Shown in pieces: positions 23,784 to 31,520 of a stretch of DNA of 64,000 nt. The notes beneath the pieces are model-generated. The model was not told the origin of the DNA. It ran no database searches and saw only the letters and a list, made by a program, of their open reading frames with translations. The stretch lies in the NCBI RefSeq assembly GCF_017916295.1, contig NZ_JAFMSS010000001.1, forward strand, positions 124,001-188,000, in the 5' to 3' direction. Position 1 is the first letter of the stretch, and the number at the start of each line of letters is the position of its first letter. The stretch is from Rubellimicrobium arenae. GTDB taxonomy: Bacteria; Pseudomonadota; Alphaproteobacteria; Rhodobacterales; Rhodobacteraceae. A program made the position numbers and the translations under genes.

Positions 23784-25898
23784 ATGAAGCTGATCGAGGA
23801 CCCCGGACTCCGGCGCGTGCTGGAGGTCATGGCCCCCGACCCGGTCCTGGGCTGCGAGGCCATGGGCGTGCCGGCTTACGTCGCCCGTCGGCTCGGGGCC
23901 GAGGGACGGCGCTGGGGCGAACCCATCCATCACGGGCTGGCGCTCCTGGACGGGGCCGCGCTTGGGCGGCACGGCGTGGGGATCGCGGCGCTGGCCGACG
24001 GAGACCTCGCGGCCCTGATCGCCGAGATCGACGGCCAGCCGTGGTTCGCGGAGCTGGCCGGCTGGGTCGCCGAGGCCATCTACGCCAACCCCGCCAATGG
24101 CGGAAACCCCGGCGCGCTGTCCTGGCGCGAGGTGGGCTACCGCCATGGCCTTCCGGATGGACCGGACGGCCCGCCCCCGGCCCCGCGGCGCCCCCCGGCG
24201 CCCCTGCCCGCCCTGCGTGACGACTACGACGCGATCGTGGTCGGCAGCGGAGCAGGCGGCGGCATCGTGGCGAGCCAGCTTGCCTTGGCGGGGCAGCGGG
24301 TCCTGCTCGTGGAGCGGGGGTCCTGGCTCGATTACGCGAATGGCGGCCATCGCGACCACCTGCGCAACCACCGCAATCCCGTGCACGGCCACAACACCGG
24401 ACCGGACCCCGACGACGGGCCGCGCGTGCTGGTCACGCCGGATGGTATCGAGACGCTGGTCGAGCCGCACACGATCGCCTACGGCCACAACGCCTCCTGC
24501 GTCGGCAGCGGGACGGTGGTCTACGGCGCGCAGGCCTGGCGGTTCCACCCGGACGACTTCCGCATGGCCAGCCGCTATGGCGTGCCGGACGGATCGTCGC
24601 TGGTGGATTGGCCCTTCGGCTACGACGATCTGGAGCCATGGTATGCCATGGCGGAGACGGAGATCGGGGTGGCCGGCGACCCGGGCCGGCTTTCGCACGA
24701 GCCCTGGCGCAGCGCACCGCTGCCCATGCCGCGGATGCCGGGCTACGACACGGCGCGGGTGCTGCGGCGGGGCGCTGCGGCCTTGGGCCTCGAAACGGTG
24801 ACGCCCCCGCTGCTCGTGAACTCGGTGCCCTTCGACGGTCGGGCGGCCTGCATCGAATGCGGGAGCTGCATCGGCTTTCCCTGCCCGACGGACGCCAAGA
24901 ACGGCACACAGAACACGCTGCTGCCCAAGGCGCTGGCCAGTGGCAACCTGACCCTGGCCACGGACATCCTGGCCCGGAGGATCGAGACCGACAGCGCCGG
25001 ACGCGTGACGGGCGTGAGCCTGACGCGGACGGCCCCGCAGGGCGCGGAGGGACCTGTCTCGGTGCGCTCCCGGATCGTCGTCCTGTCGGCCGGCGCCATC
25101 GAGACCGCTCGGCTGCTGCTCCTGTCGGCCACCGCGAAGGAGCCGTGCGGGCTGGGCAACAACGCGGACCAGGTGGGGCGGCACCTGCAGGGGCACACCT
25201 ATCCGACCGCGCTGGGCCTGTTCGACGAACCGGTCCATGCGTCGCGCGGGCCTGGCGTAACGATCGCCACGACGGCCTACGCCCATGGCAATCCCGGGAT
25301 CGTGGGGGGCGCGATGATCGCGGACGACTTCGTGGTGCCCCCGGTGGCGTTCTGGGCCCAGGCCTTGCCCCCCGGCCTTCGGCGCTGGGGACAGGAGGCC
25401 CACGACTTCATGCGGGCGAACTATCGGCGCGTGTCGCAGGTCAAGGGGCCCGTGCACGAGATCCCCAGTCCCGACTGCCGGGTCCAGCTCGATCCCCGCG
25501 TCCGCGACAAGCGGGGGGAGCCGGTCGCGCGCCTGTCCGGCGTCGTCCACCCCGAGACCCAGAAGGCCGCGGGCTTCATCCTCGAACGGGCCAAGGACTG
25601 GCTGCGGGCGTCGGGCGCCCTTCGGGTCTGGGGCAGCGCGCCCGCGCCGCGCCTGTCTGCCTACCAGCATCAGGCCGGGACCTGCCGCATGGGCACCGAC
25701 CCGTCCCTCTCGGTGACGGACCCGTTCGGACGGGTCTGGGGCCATGACAACCTGTTCGTGGCCGATGGCTCGCTGCATCCCACGAACGGCGCGTTCAATC
25801 CTGTCCTGACCATCATGGCGCTGGCCTTTCGCAGCGCCGACCACATCCTGTCCAGCCTGGGCGCCGCTCAGCCCACCCTGCCGAAGAGAAGAACATGA
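23784..25898 (+). CDS. GMC oxidoreductase with fused gluconate-dehydrogenase-subunit-3-like domain
   Basis: A 704-aa flavoprotein. Residues 1-130 resemble gluconate 2-dehydrogenase subunit 3 (PWFAELAGWVAEAIYANP and GNPGALSWREVGY); a Pro-rich linker follows. The GMC part starts at about 147 with YDAIVVGSGAGGGIVA for FAD, and has CIECGSCIGFPCPTDAKNG and the C-terminal AGTCRMGTDPS and NPVLTIMALA motifs with the active-site His/Asn region. No signal peptide is evident. It likely oxidises an alcohol or sugar hydroxyl. Fusion of the two usual subunits is unusual. The stop overlaps the next gene by four bases. Confidence 0.87.
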   Translation: MKLIEDPGLRRVLEVMAPDPVLGCEAMGVPAYVARRLGAEGRRWGEPIHHGLALLDGAALGRHGVGIAALADGDLAALIAEIDGQPWFAELAGWVAEAIYANPANGGNPGALSWREVGYRHGLPDGPDGPPPAPRRPPAPLPALRDDYDAIVVGSGAGGGIVASQLALAGQRVLLVERGSWLDYANGGHRDHLRNHRNPVHGHNTGPDPDDGPRVLVTPDGIETLVEPHTIAYGHNASCVGSGTVVYGAQAWRFHPDDFRMASRYGVPDGSSLVDWPFGYDDLEPWYAMAETEIGVAGDPGRLSHEPWRSAPLPMPRMPGYDTARVLRRGAAALGLETVTPPLLVNSVPFDGRAACIECGSCIGFPCPTDAKNGTQNTLLPKALASGNLTLATDILARRIETDSAGRVTGVSLTRTAPQGAEGPVSVRSRIVVLSAGAIETARLLLLSATAKEPCGLGNNADQVGRHLQGHTYPTALGLFDEPVHASRGPGVTIATTAYAHGNPGIVGGAMIADDFVVPPVAFWAQALPPGLRRWGQEAHDFMRANYRRVSQVKGPVHEIPSPDCRVQLDPRVRDKRGEPVARLSGVVHPETQKAAGFILERAKDWLRASGALRVWGSAPAPRLSAYQHQAGTCRMGTDPSLSVTDPFGRVWGHDNLFVADGSLHPTNGAFNPVLTIMALAFRSADHILSSLGAAQPTLPKRRT

Positions 25899-27256
25899 CC
25901 AAGCTTCAGCCCGTCACCATCCCCGATTTCGGCGTGCCGCTGGCTCGTCCGGCCATCCCCGCCGCGACGCTGGCCGCGCGGTGCGACGCGCTCTATGCCC
26001 AGGCAGGCACGACCTGGGTCTTCGTCTATGCGGACCGGGAGCACAACGCGAACATCCTGTTCCTCAGCGGGTTCGACCCTCGCTTCGAGGAAGCCGCGCT
26101 GCTTCTCGGCCCCGGCGGGCAGCGCATCGTCATCACCGGCAACGAATCCGAGAGCTTCACCGCCATCTCGCCGCTGCCGAACCTGCGCACCCTGCTCTGC
26201 CAGTCCATGAGTTTGATGGCCCAGGACCGGACCCGCAAGCCGAGCCTTGAGGCGGTCCTGCGGGACGCGGGCCTGACACGCGGCGACACGGTCGGGGTCG
26301 TGGGGTGGAAGTATCTAGGCCCCGAGGAATGGGACGACGAGCGGCCGGGCTTCCTGGTGCCGCATTCCATGATCGTGATCCTGTCCCGCGTGATCGGTGG
26401 CAGCGAAGGGCTGTCGGACGCGACCGCCCTCCTCATGAACCCGCGCGACGGGCTGAGGTCCATCGTGGACGCCGACCAGATCGCCGCCTTCGAATGGGCG
26501 TCGGCCCGATCCTCCGCCTCGGTCTGGAACGTCCTGACCCGGACGCGCCCCGGCCAGCGCGAGATCGAAGCCGCCGCGAACCTGTCCTATGCGGGCGAGC
26601 CTCTCAGCGCGCATGTCATGTTCGCCTCGGGGGACCGCCACACCCGGATCCACGGGCTCAACAGCCCGGGCGGGCGGATCCTGTCCAAGGGGGACGGGGT
26701 CACGACGGCGGTGGGATACTGGGGGGGCCTGTCCTCCCGCGCCGGGCTGCTCGACGACCGGAACGACACCTTCGCCGGAATCGCCGCCGCCTATTTCGAC
26801 GGGCTGGTGCGCTGGTACGACACCGCCGATATCGGCGTGACCGGGGGGGCTCTGCACGACGCGGTGATCGCCAAGCTGGCCGAGGGCGGCCTGACGCCCG
26901 CGCTGAACCCCGGCCATCTTGTCAGCTACGACGAATGGAGCCACTCCCCGGTGCGGCCCGGCTCCACGGACGTGCTCCGGTCGGGCATGGTGTTCCAGGT
27001 GGACGTGATCCCGACGCCGATGCCGGACGGGGCCGCCCTGAACTGCGAGGATGCGGTGGCGATCGCCGATGTCGATCTGCGGGCCGACCTTGCCGCCCGT
27101 CACCCCGAGGTCTGGGCCCGGATCGAGGCGCGGCGCGCCTTCCTGCGCGACAGCCTGGGCGTGACGCTCAGGGAGAGCCTCCTGCCGCTGTCGAACATCC
27201 AGCTGGCTCTGCCGCCGTTCTGGCTTGCGAGCGAGATGCTCTTCGTCAACGACTAG
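25895..27256 (+). CDS. M24 (creatinase/Xaa-Pro peptidase-like) family protein
   Basis: A 453-aa protein with a pita-bread fold pattern: an N-terminal domain with NANILFLSGFDPRFEEAAL and a C-terminal domain with ANLSYAGEPLSAHVMFASGDRHTRIHGLN, NPGHLVSYDEWSHSP and SGMVFQVDVIPTP. The classic M24 metal set (D, D, H, E, E) is not obvious: the expected aspartates before the His are hard to place, so it may be a metal-poor or divergent member. The ATG overlaps the GMC stop. It closes the operon that starts with the ROK regulator. Confidence 0.78.
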   Translation: MTKLQPVTIPDFGVPLARPAIPAATLAARCDALYAQAGTTWVFVYADREHNANILFLSGFDPRFEEAALLLGPGGQRIVITGNESESFTAISPLPNLRTLLCQSMSLMAQDRTRKPSLEAVLRDAGLTRGDTVGVVGWKYLGPEEWDDERPGFLVPHSMIVILSRVIGGSEGLSDATALLMNPRDGLRSIVDADQIAAFEWASARSSASVWNVLTRTRPGQREIEAAANLSYAGEPLSAHVMFASGDRHTRIHGLNSPGGRILSKGDGVTTAVGYWGGLSSRAGLLDDRNDTFAGIAAAYFDGLVRWYDTADIGVTGGALHDAVIAKLAEGGLTPALNPGHLVSYDEWSHSPVRPGSTDVLRSGMVFQVDVIPTPMPDGAALNCEDAVAIADVDLRADLAARHPEVWARIEARRAFLRDSLGVTLRESLLPLSNIQLALPPFWLASEMLFVND

Positions 27257-27266
27257 GTCCCGGGCC

Positions 27267-27287
27267 GCGGCGGGCCTGGCCCGCCGC
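27267..27287. terminator. Hairpin after the M24 gene
   Basis: GCGGCGGGC at 27267-27275 pairs perfectly with GCCCGCCGC at 27279-27287 around a three-base loop, 11 bases after the stop of the M24 gene. There is no T-run. Position and stem strength suggest a transcript end. Confidence 0.5.
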
Positions 27288-27349
27288 CACCGGTCCGAAC
27301 GGCCGGGAAAGCAGGGATGTTGCCTGTCCCCGCCAGCTAGGCCCGAAGC

Positions 27350-28525
27350 ATGAAGGTGAACCCGTTGCAACTGCGCTCTCCCCGCCTGGCCGTCGGCGCG
27401 ATGTTCCTGCTGGCTGGGGGCCTGTTCGGGGTCTGGGCCTCGCGCATCCCGGCCTTCGTGGACCGATTCCAGCTGTCCGAGACCAAGCTCGGGCTCCTGC
27501 TGCTTTGCGTCGCGCTGGGGGCCATCGTGTCGTTCCCCCTCGCCGGGAAGCTGTCGGACCGCCTGGGCGCCGGCGGCCTCTGCCGGCGGGTCGGCGCGCT
27601 GTATGTGCTGGCCTTCTGGACGCTCGCCTTCGTCCCCGAGGTCTGGATGCTGGGCCTTTGCCTGGCGCTGTTCGGCGCGGGCCTGGGCTCGCTCGATGTG
27701 GCGATGAACGCCTGGGGCGCCGAAGTGGAGCAGCATCACGGCCGCCCGATGATGTCGTCGTTCCACGCGATGTTCAGCCTGGGGGCGGGGCTCGGGGCGG
27801 CGTCCGGCTACCTGGCCGTCCGAACGGGCCTGAGCGTCCCGGCGCATTTCCTGCTGGCGGGCGGCGCGATTGGCCTCCTGGCGCAGGTCATGGGCGCCAT
27901 CCGCTGGACCTCGCGGCGCTCTGCGTCGGGCGGGGAGGCCTTCGCGCTGCCGAAGGGCTCCCTGGTCCTGGTCGGGCTGCTCGCCTTCTGCGCCTCGGTC
28001 GGTGAGGGCGCCGTGGCGGACTGGAGCGCCGTGTTCCTGTCCTCGGTCATGGCGATGACCGAAGCGCAGGCCGCCCTTGGCTATGCTGCCTTCTCGGCGG
28101 CGATGGTCGTCATGCGGCTCGCGGGGGATCGGGTCATCGGGCGTCTGGGCTCGGTGGCCAGCGCGCGCCTGAGCGGCCTTCTGGCGGCCACCGGGGTCGC
28201 CACGGTCCTGCTAGCCCAGCAGTTCGCCGTGGCCCTGCTCGGCTTCACCCTGCTGGGCATCGGCTATGCCGTCGTGGCGCCACTGACGTTCTCCCGCGCG
28301 GCAGCGGACCCCGACATGCCGCCGGGGCAGGCCATCGCGAGCGTGGCGACGCTGAACTACGGCGGGATGCTGATCGGTCCGCCCCTGATCGGGTTCATTG
28401 CCGAGGGCACCTCCCTTCGCGGAGCCTTTCTCGTTCTTGCCATCCTGTCCCTTGTCATGGCCGCGCTTGCGCCAAGCCTGCGGACGTCGACGGCGGCCAA
28501 GACGACGGACGGCGACATCGCCTGA
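27350..28525 (+). CDS. MFS transporter
   Basis: A 391-aa major-facilitator protein with twelve hydrophobic segments. FGVWASRIPAFVDRFQLSE at the first loop, GKLSDRLGAGG in the loop 2-3 signature and SLDVAMNAWGAEVE near residue 118 place it near the YbjJ-like group. It stands alone between a hairpin and a convergent MarR gene. The substrate is unknown; sugar, peptide or drug export are all possible. Confidence 0.85.
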   Translation: MKVNPLQLRSPRLAVGAMFLLAGGLFGVWASRIPAFVDRFQLSETKLGLLLLCVALGAIVSFPLAGKLSDRLGAGGLCRRVGALYVLAFWTLAFVPEVWMLGLCLALFGAGLGSLDVAMNAWGAEVEQHHGRPMMSSFHAMFSLGAGLGAASGYLAVRTGLSVPAHFLLAGGAIGLLAQVMGAIRWTSRRSASGGEAFALPKGSLVLVGLLAFCASVGEGAVADWSAVFLSSVMAMTEAQAALGYAAFSAAMVVMRLAGDRVIGRLGSVASARLSGLLAATGVATVLLAQQFAVALLGFTLLGIGYAVVAPLTFSRAAADPDMPPGQAIASVATLNYGGMLIGPPLIGFIAEGTSLRGAFLVLAILSLVMAALAPSLRTSTAAKTTDGDIA

Positions 28526-28558
28526 CGCGGGATGTTCCTGCTGCCTTCGGGAGCGGAC

Positions 28559-29002
28559 TCAGCCCAGATCAGCCAGGGTCCTGGCCAGAGCCGCAGCCTC
28601 CGCCCCGCGGAGGTCGGCCTGAACCCTCGCATGTTCCTCGCGCCAGAGTGGCACGGCCCTGCCCACGAGGTCGCGCCCAGAACCCGTGAGCCTGGGACGT
28701 CGCGCCCGTGCGTCGTCCGGGTCCGGCTGCAGCTCCACAAGGCCGCGCCGCTCAAGGGTCTTCATCGCAGCCGTGACTGTTGTCGAATCCATGCCGAGGA
28801 AGGCGGCCAGCTCGCTCAGCCGCGGATGCCATGTGCCGCTTAGGGCGACCAGCATCGAGAACTGGCCGTTGGTCAGGCCGAGGGGCGCAAACACGCGGTC
28901 GAACCGCCGCGCCAGCCGACGGGCGGCCCTCTGCGCCGCCAGACACAGGCACTGGTCGCGGATCTCCTGGACCGTGGCGATGGACAGCATCGGGTCGGAC
29001 AT
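28559..29002 (-). CDS. MarR-family transcriptional regulator
   Basis: A 147-aa winged-helix regulator. The recognition region LSELAAFLGMDSTTVTAAMKTLERRGLVE is at about 62-90, with the wing PDPDDARARRPRLTGSG. It is divergent from the MFS gene at 29084 with 81 bp between starts. The 12-bp palindrome at 29008-29019 overlaps its promoter region and is the likely operator. It would respond to a small aromatic or similar ligand; none can be named. Confidence 0.88.
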   Translation of the reverse strand: MSDPMLSIATVQEIRDQCLCLAAQRAARRLARRFDRVFAPLGLTNGQFSMLVALSGTWHPRLSELAAFLGMDSTTVTAAMKTLERRGLVELQPDPDDARARRPRLTGSGRDLVGRAVPLWREEHARVQADLRGAEAAALARTLADLG

Positions 29003-29007
29003 GTTAG

Positions 29008-29019
29008 GTTGATATCAAC
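29008..29019. promoter_or_regulatory. MarR-type operator
   Basis: GTTGATATCAAC is a perfect 12-bp palindrome six bases upstream of the marR start codon and 65 bases before the divergent MFS gene. TTGATATCAA is a common MarR-type half-site pair. A further TATCAA follows at 29021-29026. Control of both genes is inferred from position. Confidence 0.6.
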
Positions 29020-29083
29020 ATATCAAGAACAGCACAAGGTCCGCCGGGCTGGGTCACCCGCACCGCGCGGCCGCGGGGGAGGC

Positions 29084-30301
29084 ATGATGGCAGACTCGTC
29101 CTATCGTTGGGTGGTGGTGGCCGCAGGCGGCCTGATGGGTTGCGTGGCCATGGGGGCGATGTTTTCGCTGCCGGTGCTCCTGACCCCGATGACCGAGGCG
29201 ACCGACTGGTCGCGCACCGGCATCTCGGCGGCAATGACGATCGGCTTCCTCGCCATGGCCGTGACCTCGATGATCTGGGGCGCCCTGTCGGACCGGTTCG
29301 GCGCGCGGCCCGTGGTGCTGGCGGGGGCAGGCCTGTTCTCGCTCAGCCTTTGGCTCGCGGGCCAGGCACCGTCGCTGCTAGCCTTTCAGCTGACCTTCGG
29401 TGTCATGGTGGGCGGAGCGGTGGCGGCGTTCTTCGCCCCGATGATGGCCACGGTGACGGGATGGTTCACGACCCAGCGTGGGCTGGCGGTCTCGCTCGTC
29501 TCGGCGGGGATGGGGCTCGCGCCGGTCACCATGTCGCCCCTGGCTGCGCGGCTGGTGGCGGCCCATGACTGGCGCACGGTGCTGTCCATCATGGCGGTGC
29601 TGGTCGCCGTCGTGACCATACCAGCCGCGCTGCTGCTGCGTCGCCCCCCGGAAGTTCAGGACGGCGCGTCGAGCACCCCGGACGCGCCCGATGCGGGCAT
29701 GAGCGTCCGGCAGGCGGTGACCTCCCTGCCCTTCATCGTGCTGGTCCTCACCAACTTCTTCTGCTGCGCGACCCATTCGGGGCCGATCTTCCATACGGTC
29801 AGCTATGCGGAGATCTGCGGGATCTCGGCGCTGGCCGCCGTGTCGATCTACTCGGTCGAAGGGATCGCCGGCATGGGCGGACGGATCGGCTTCGGCATCC
29901 TGGGAGACCGGCTGGGGGCCAAGCGCGTGCTGGTGGGCGGTCTCCTGGCCCAGGCCGTCGGTGCGCTGAGCTACTACTTCGCCCGCGATCTCCTGCAGTT
30001 CTACGTGGTGGCCGCGGCGTTCGGCTTCATCTACGCCGGAATCATGCCGCTCTACGCCGTGCTGGTCCGCGAGAACTTCCCCATGAAGATGATGGGAACG
30101 ATCATCGGCGGCACCAGCATGGCGGGCAGCCTGGGGATGGCCACCGGGCCGGTTCTGGGCGGCTGGATCTTTGACACGACCGGAGGTTATGGGACGCTCT
30201 ACATCGCGAGCTTCGGGCTCGGGCTCGCCGCCGTCCTGATCGCGGCCACGTTCCGGTCGTTTGCCGTGCCCCAGGACGCCAAGGCGGTCCAGGCGGCCTG
30301 A
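29084..30301 (+). CDS. MFS transporter (OFA/monocarboxylate-like)
   Basis: A 405-aa twelve-segment transporter. It starts ATGATG after GGGGGAGG. GALSDRFGARPVVL is the loop 2-3 signature, and AFFAPMMATVTGWFTTQRGLAVSLVSAG resembles oxalate/formate and monocarboxylate antiporters. GFIYAGIMPLYAVLVRENF in the second half fits the same group. It is divergent from marR and probably under its control. It converges on the helix-turn-helix gene at 30334; an imperfect 9-bp stem at about 30311-30330 lies between the stops. Confidence 0.87.
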   Translation: MMADSSYRWVVVAAGGLMGCVAMGAMFSLPVLLTPMTEATDWSRTGISAAMTIGFLAMAVTSMIWGALSDRFGARPVVLAGAGLFSLSLWLAGQAPSLLAFQLTFGVMVGGAVAAFFAPMMATVTGWFTTQRGLAVSLVSAGMGLAPVTMSPLAARLVAAHDWRTVLSIMAVLVAVVTIPAALLLRRPPEVQDGASSTPDAPDAGMSVRQAVTSLPFIVLVLTNFFCCATHSGPIFHTVSYAEICGISALAAVSIYSVEGIAGMGGRIGFGILGDRLGAKRVLVGGLLAQAVGALSYYFARDLLQFYVVAAAFGFIYAGIMPLYAVLVRENFPMKMMGTIIGGTSMAGSLGMATGPVLGGWIFDTTGGYGTLYIASFGLGLAAVLIAATFRSFAVPQDAKAVQAA

Positions 30302-30333
30302 CGCCGAGAACCTGTTGCCCTGGCGACAGGACG

Positions 30334-30735
30334 TCAGAACAGCGACAGCTGCGGAGCCGATTTGCGACGCGGCTTGGCAGGGGCCTTGGCCTTAGGCCGC
30401 TCCTGCCGGATCCGGGCCATCGCCCGGTCGCGGGCGACGGCTTCGGGCGCGGACGGGTCGTCGTCGAGCCATTTGCCGCGCTTGATCACCTCGTTGACCC
30501 GGCCCTGGTTCACGCCCAACTCGAAGGCGATCTCCTGTTGCGTCATCTTGGTGCTTTCATGCAACTCGAGGATGCGTCGAGCGAGGTCGGGGGTCATCTT
30601 GCGTCCCACGACACGGCGTGCCCGGGCGACCTGCCGCGTCTTGCGGTCCCGTTCGCGCAGTTTTTCCAGGATCGCCAGAGCCTGGCGCATTCCCTGCGCG
30701 CGAAGCGCTTCCTCGAACTCCTTGAGCGTGGCCAT
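30334..30735 (-). CDS. Helix-turn-helix protein of unknown role
   Basis: A 133-aa basic protein. A Lys/Arg-rich coiled N-terminal part (about 1-50) leads to LARRILELHESTKMTQQEIAFELGVNQGRVNEVI, a clear helix-turn-helix at about 55-88, and a Lys/Pro-rich tail ending SLF. The ATG at 30735 is chosen over an upstream one because GAGGGGG lies at the right distance and a promoter covers the upstream part. It resembles small DNA-binding proteins of Rhodobacterales without known function. Confidence 0.72.
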   Translation of the reverse strand: MATLKEFEEALRAQGMRQALAILEKLRERDRKTRQVARARRVVGRKMTPDLARRILELHESTKMTQQEIAFELGVNQGRVNEVIKRGKWLDDDPSAPEAVARDRAMARIRQERPKAKAPAKPRRKSAPQLSLF

Positions 30736-30774
30736 GACGGTCCCCCTCGTGGCCCGGGGCGCGGGCCCTGGATC

Positions 30775-30804
30775 AATATCTGCCTCGAACATCGTGCAGA
30801 TCAA
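30775..30804 (-). promoter_or_regulatory. Promoter of the helix-turn-helix gene
   Basis: On the minus strand TTGATC (30804-30799) is followed by an 18-base spacer and GATATT (30780-30775), a fair sigma-70-type pair. The start codon at 30735 is about 40 bases downstream. The element lies inside the longer reading frame, which supports the shorter start. Confidence 0.45.
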
Positions 30805-30923
30805 GGGTTTTTGCGGTGCGGCCGGTCGAGTGGGAGGTCCTGCGGGTCCGTATCGCGATGGGCACCTTCCCGGCTTGGAGGCTCCAGCGGGGATCAGGAT
30901 CTTCGGAGCGGGCCCACGGGAGG

Positions 30924-31382
30924 TCAGGTGCCATCCTGCGCGGCCTCAAGGTCCCGAAGCCGCTGCCTGATCCTGTCGAAGCCGCCAAGCATCGACTCGA
31001 TCTCCTGATCCGACAGGCCGGACAGCAGCTCCGCTTCGGCGACGGCCAGCAGCCGGCGGATGCGGGCCACTTCCTCCCGCCCCGCCTCGGTCAGCAGGAT
31101 GAGCCGGACGCGGCGGTCGCCCTGACCGACCTGACGCACGAGAAGGCCCTTGCGCTCAAGGATGTCGAGAAGACGGACGAGGCTCGAGTCGTCCACGCCC
31201 ACGCGGATCGCAAGATCCTTTTGCGTGATGCCGTCGCCCGATTCCGCCAGATGGATCAGCGGCCTCCAGCTCGCATCGCTCAGCCCCACCTGGGCGAGCT
31301 GCCGTTCGACCGTCCGGCGCCACTGCCGAGCCAGAACCGAGAACTGGAAGCCGAACCGTTCCCGGGCGGGGACATCGCGCAT
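30924..31382 (-). CDS. MarR-family transcriptional regulator
   Basis: A 152-aa winged-helix regulator: ITQKDLAIRVGVDDSSLVRLLDILERKGLLV at about 52-82, wing QGDRRVRLILLTEAG. The start at 31382 has GGAGGAG in front; the ATG at 31412 lies in the operator palindrome and is less likely. It is divergent from the MHS-type transporter at 31521 and probably controls it. The two MarR proteins in this window are different subfamilies. Confidence 0.87.
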   Translation of the reverse strand: MRDVPARERFGFQFSVLARQWRRTVERQLAQVGLSDASWRPLIHLAESGDGITQKDLAIRVGVDDSSLVRLLDILERKGLLVRQVGQGDRRVRLILLTEAGREEVARIRRLLAVAEAELLSGLSDQEIESMLGGFDRIRQRLRDLEAAQDGT

Positions 31383-31405
31383 CCAGGCTCCTCCATCCGA
31401 TATAC

Positions 31406-31423
31406 TTTGCATTGCAATACAAA
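31406..31423. promoter_or_regulatory. MarR-type operator
   Basis: TTTGCATTGCAATACAAA is an 18-bp inverted repeat with one mismatched pair, centred on ATTGCAAT. It lies 24 bases before the marR start and about 100 before the divergent transporter, in an A/T-rich patch. Such pseudo-palindromes are typical of MarR operators. Confidence 0.6.
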
Positions 31424-31520
31424 TTTTATGCTGTTAACGCAACAATATTTCCGCAGAGCGCCCGCCCGGCCGTGGTCCGGGCCGTTGCGCGGCCTGACCC
31501 GCCCTACGAGGAGTAGTCCC

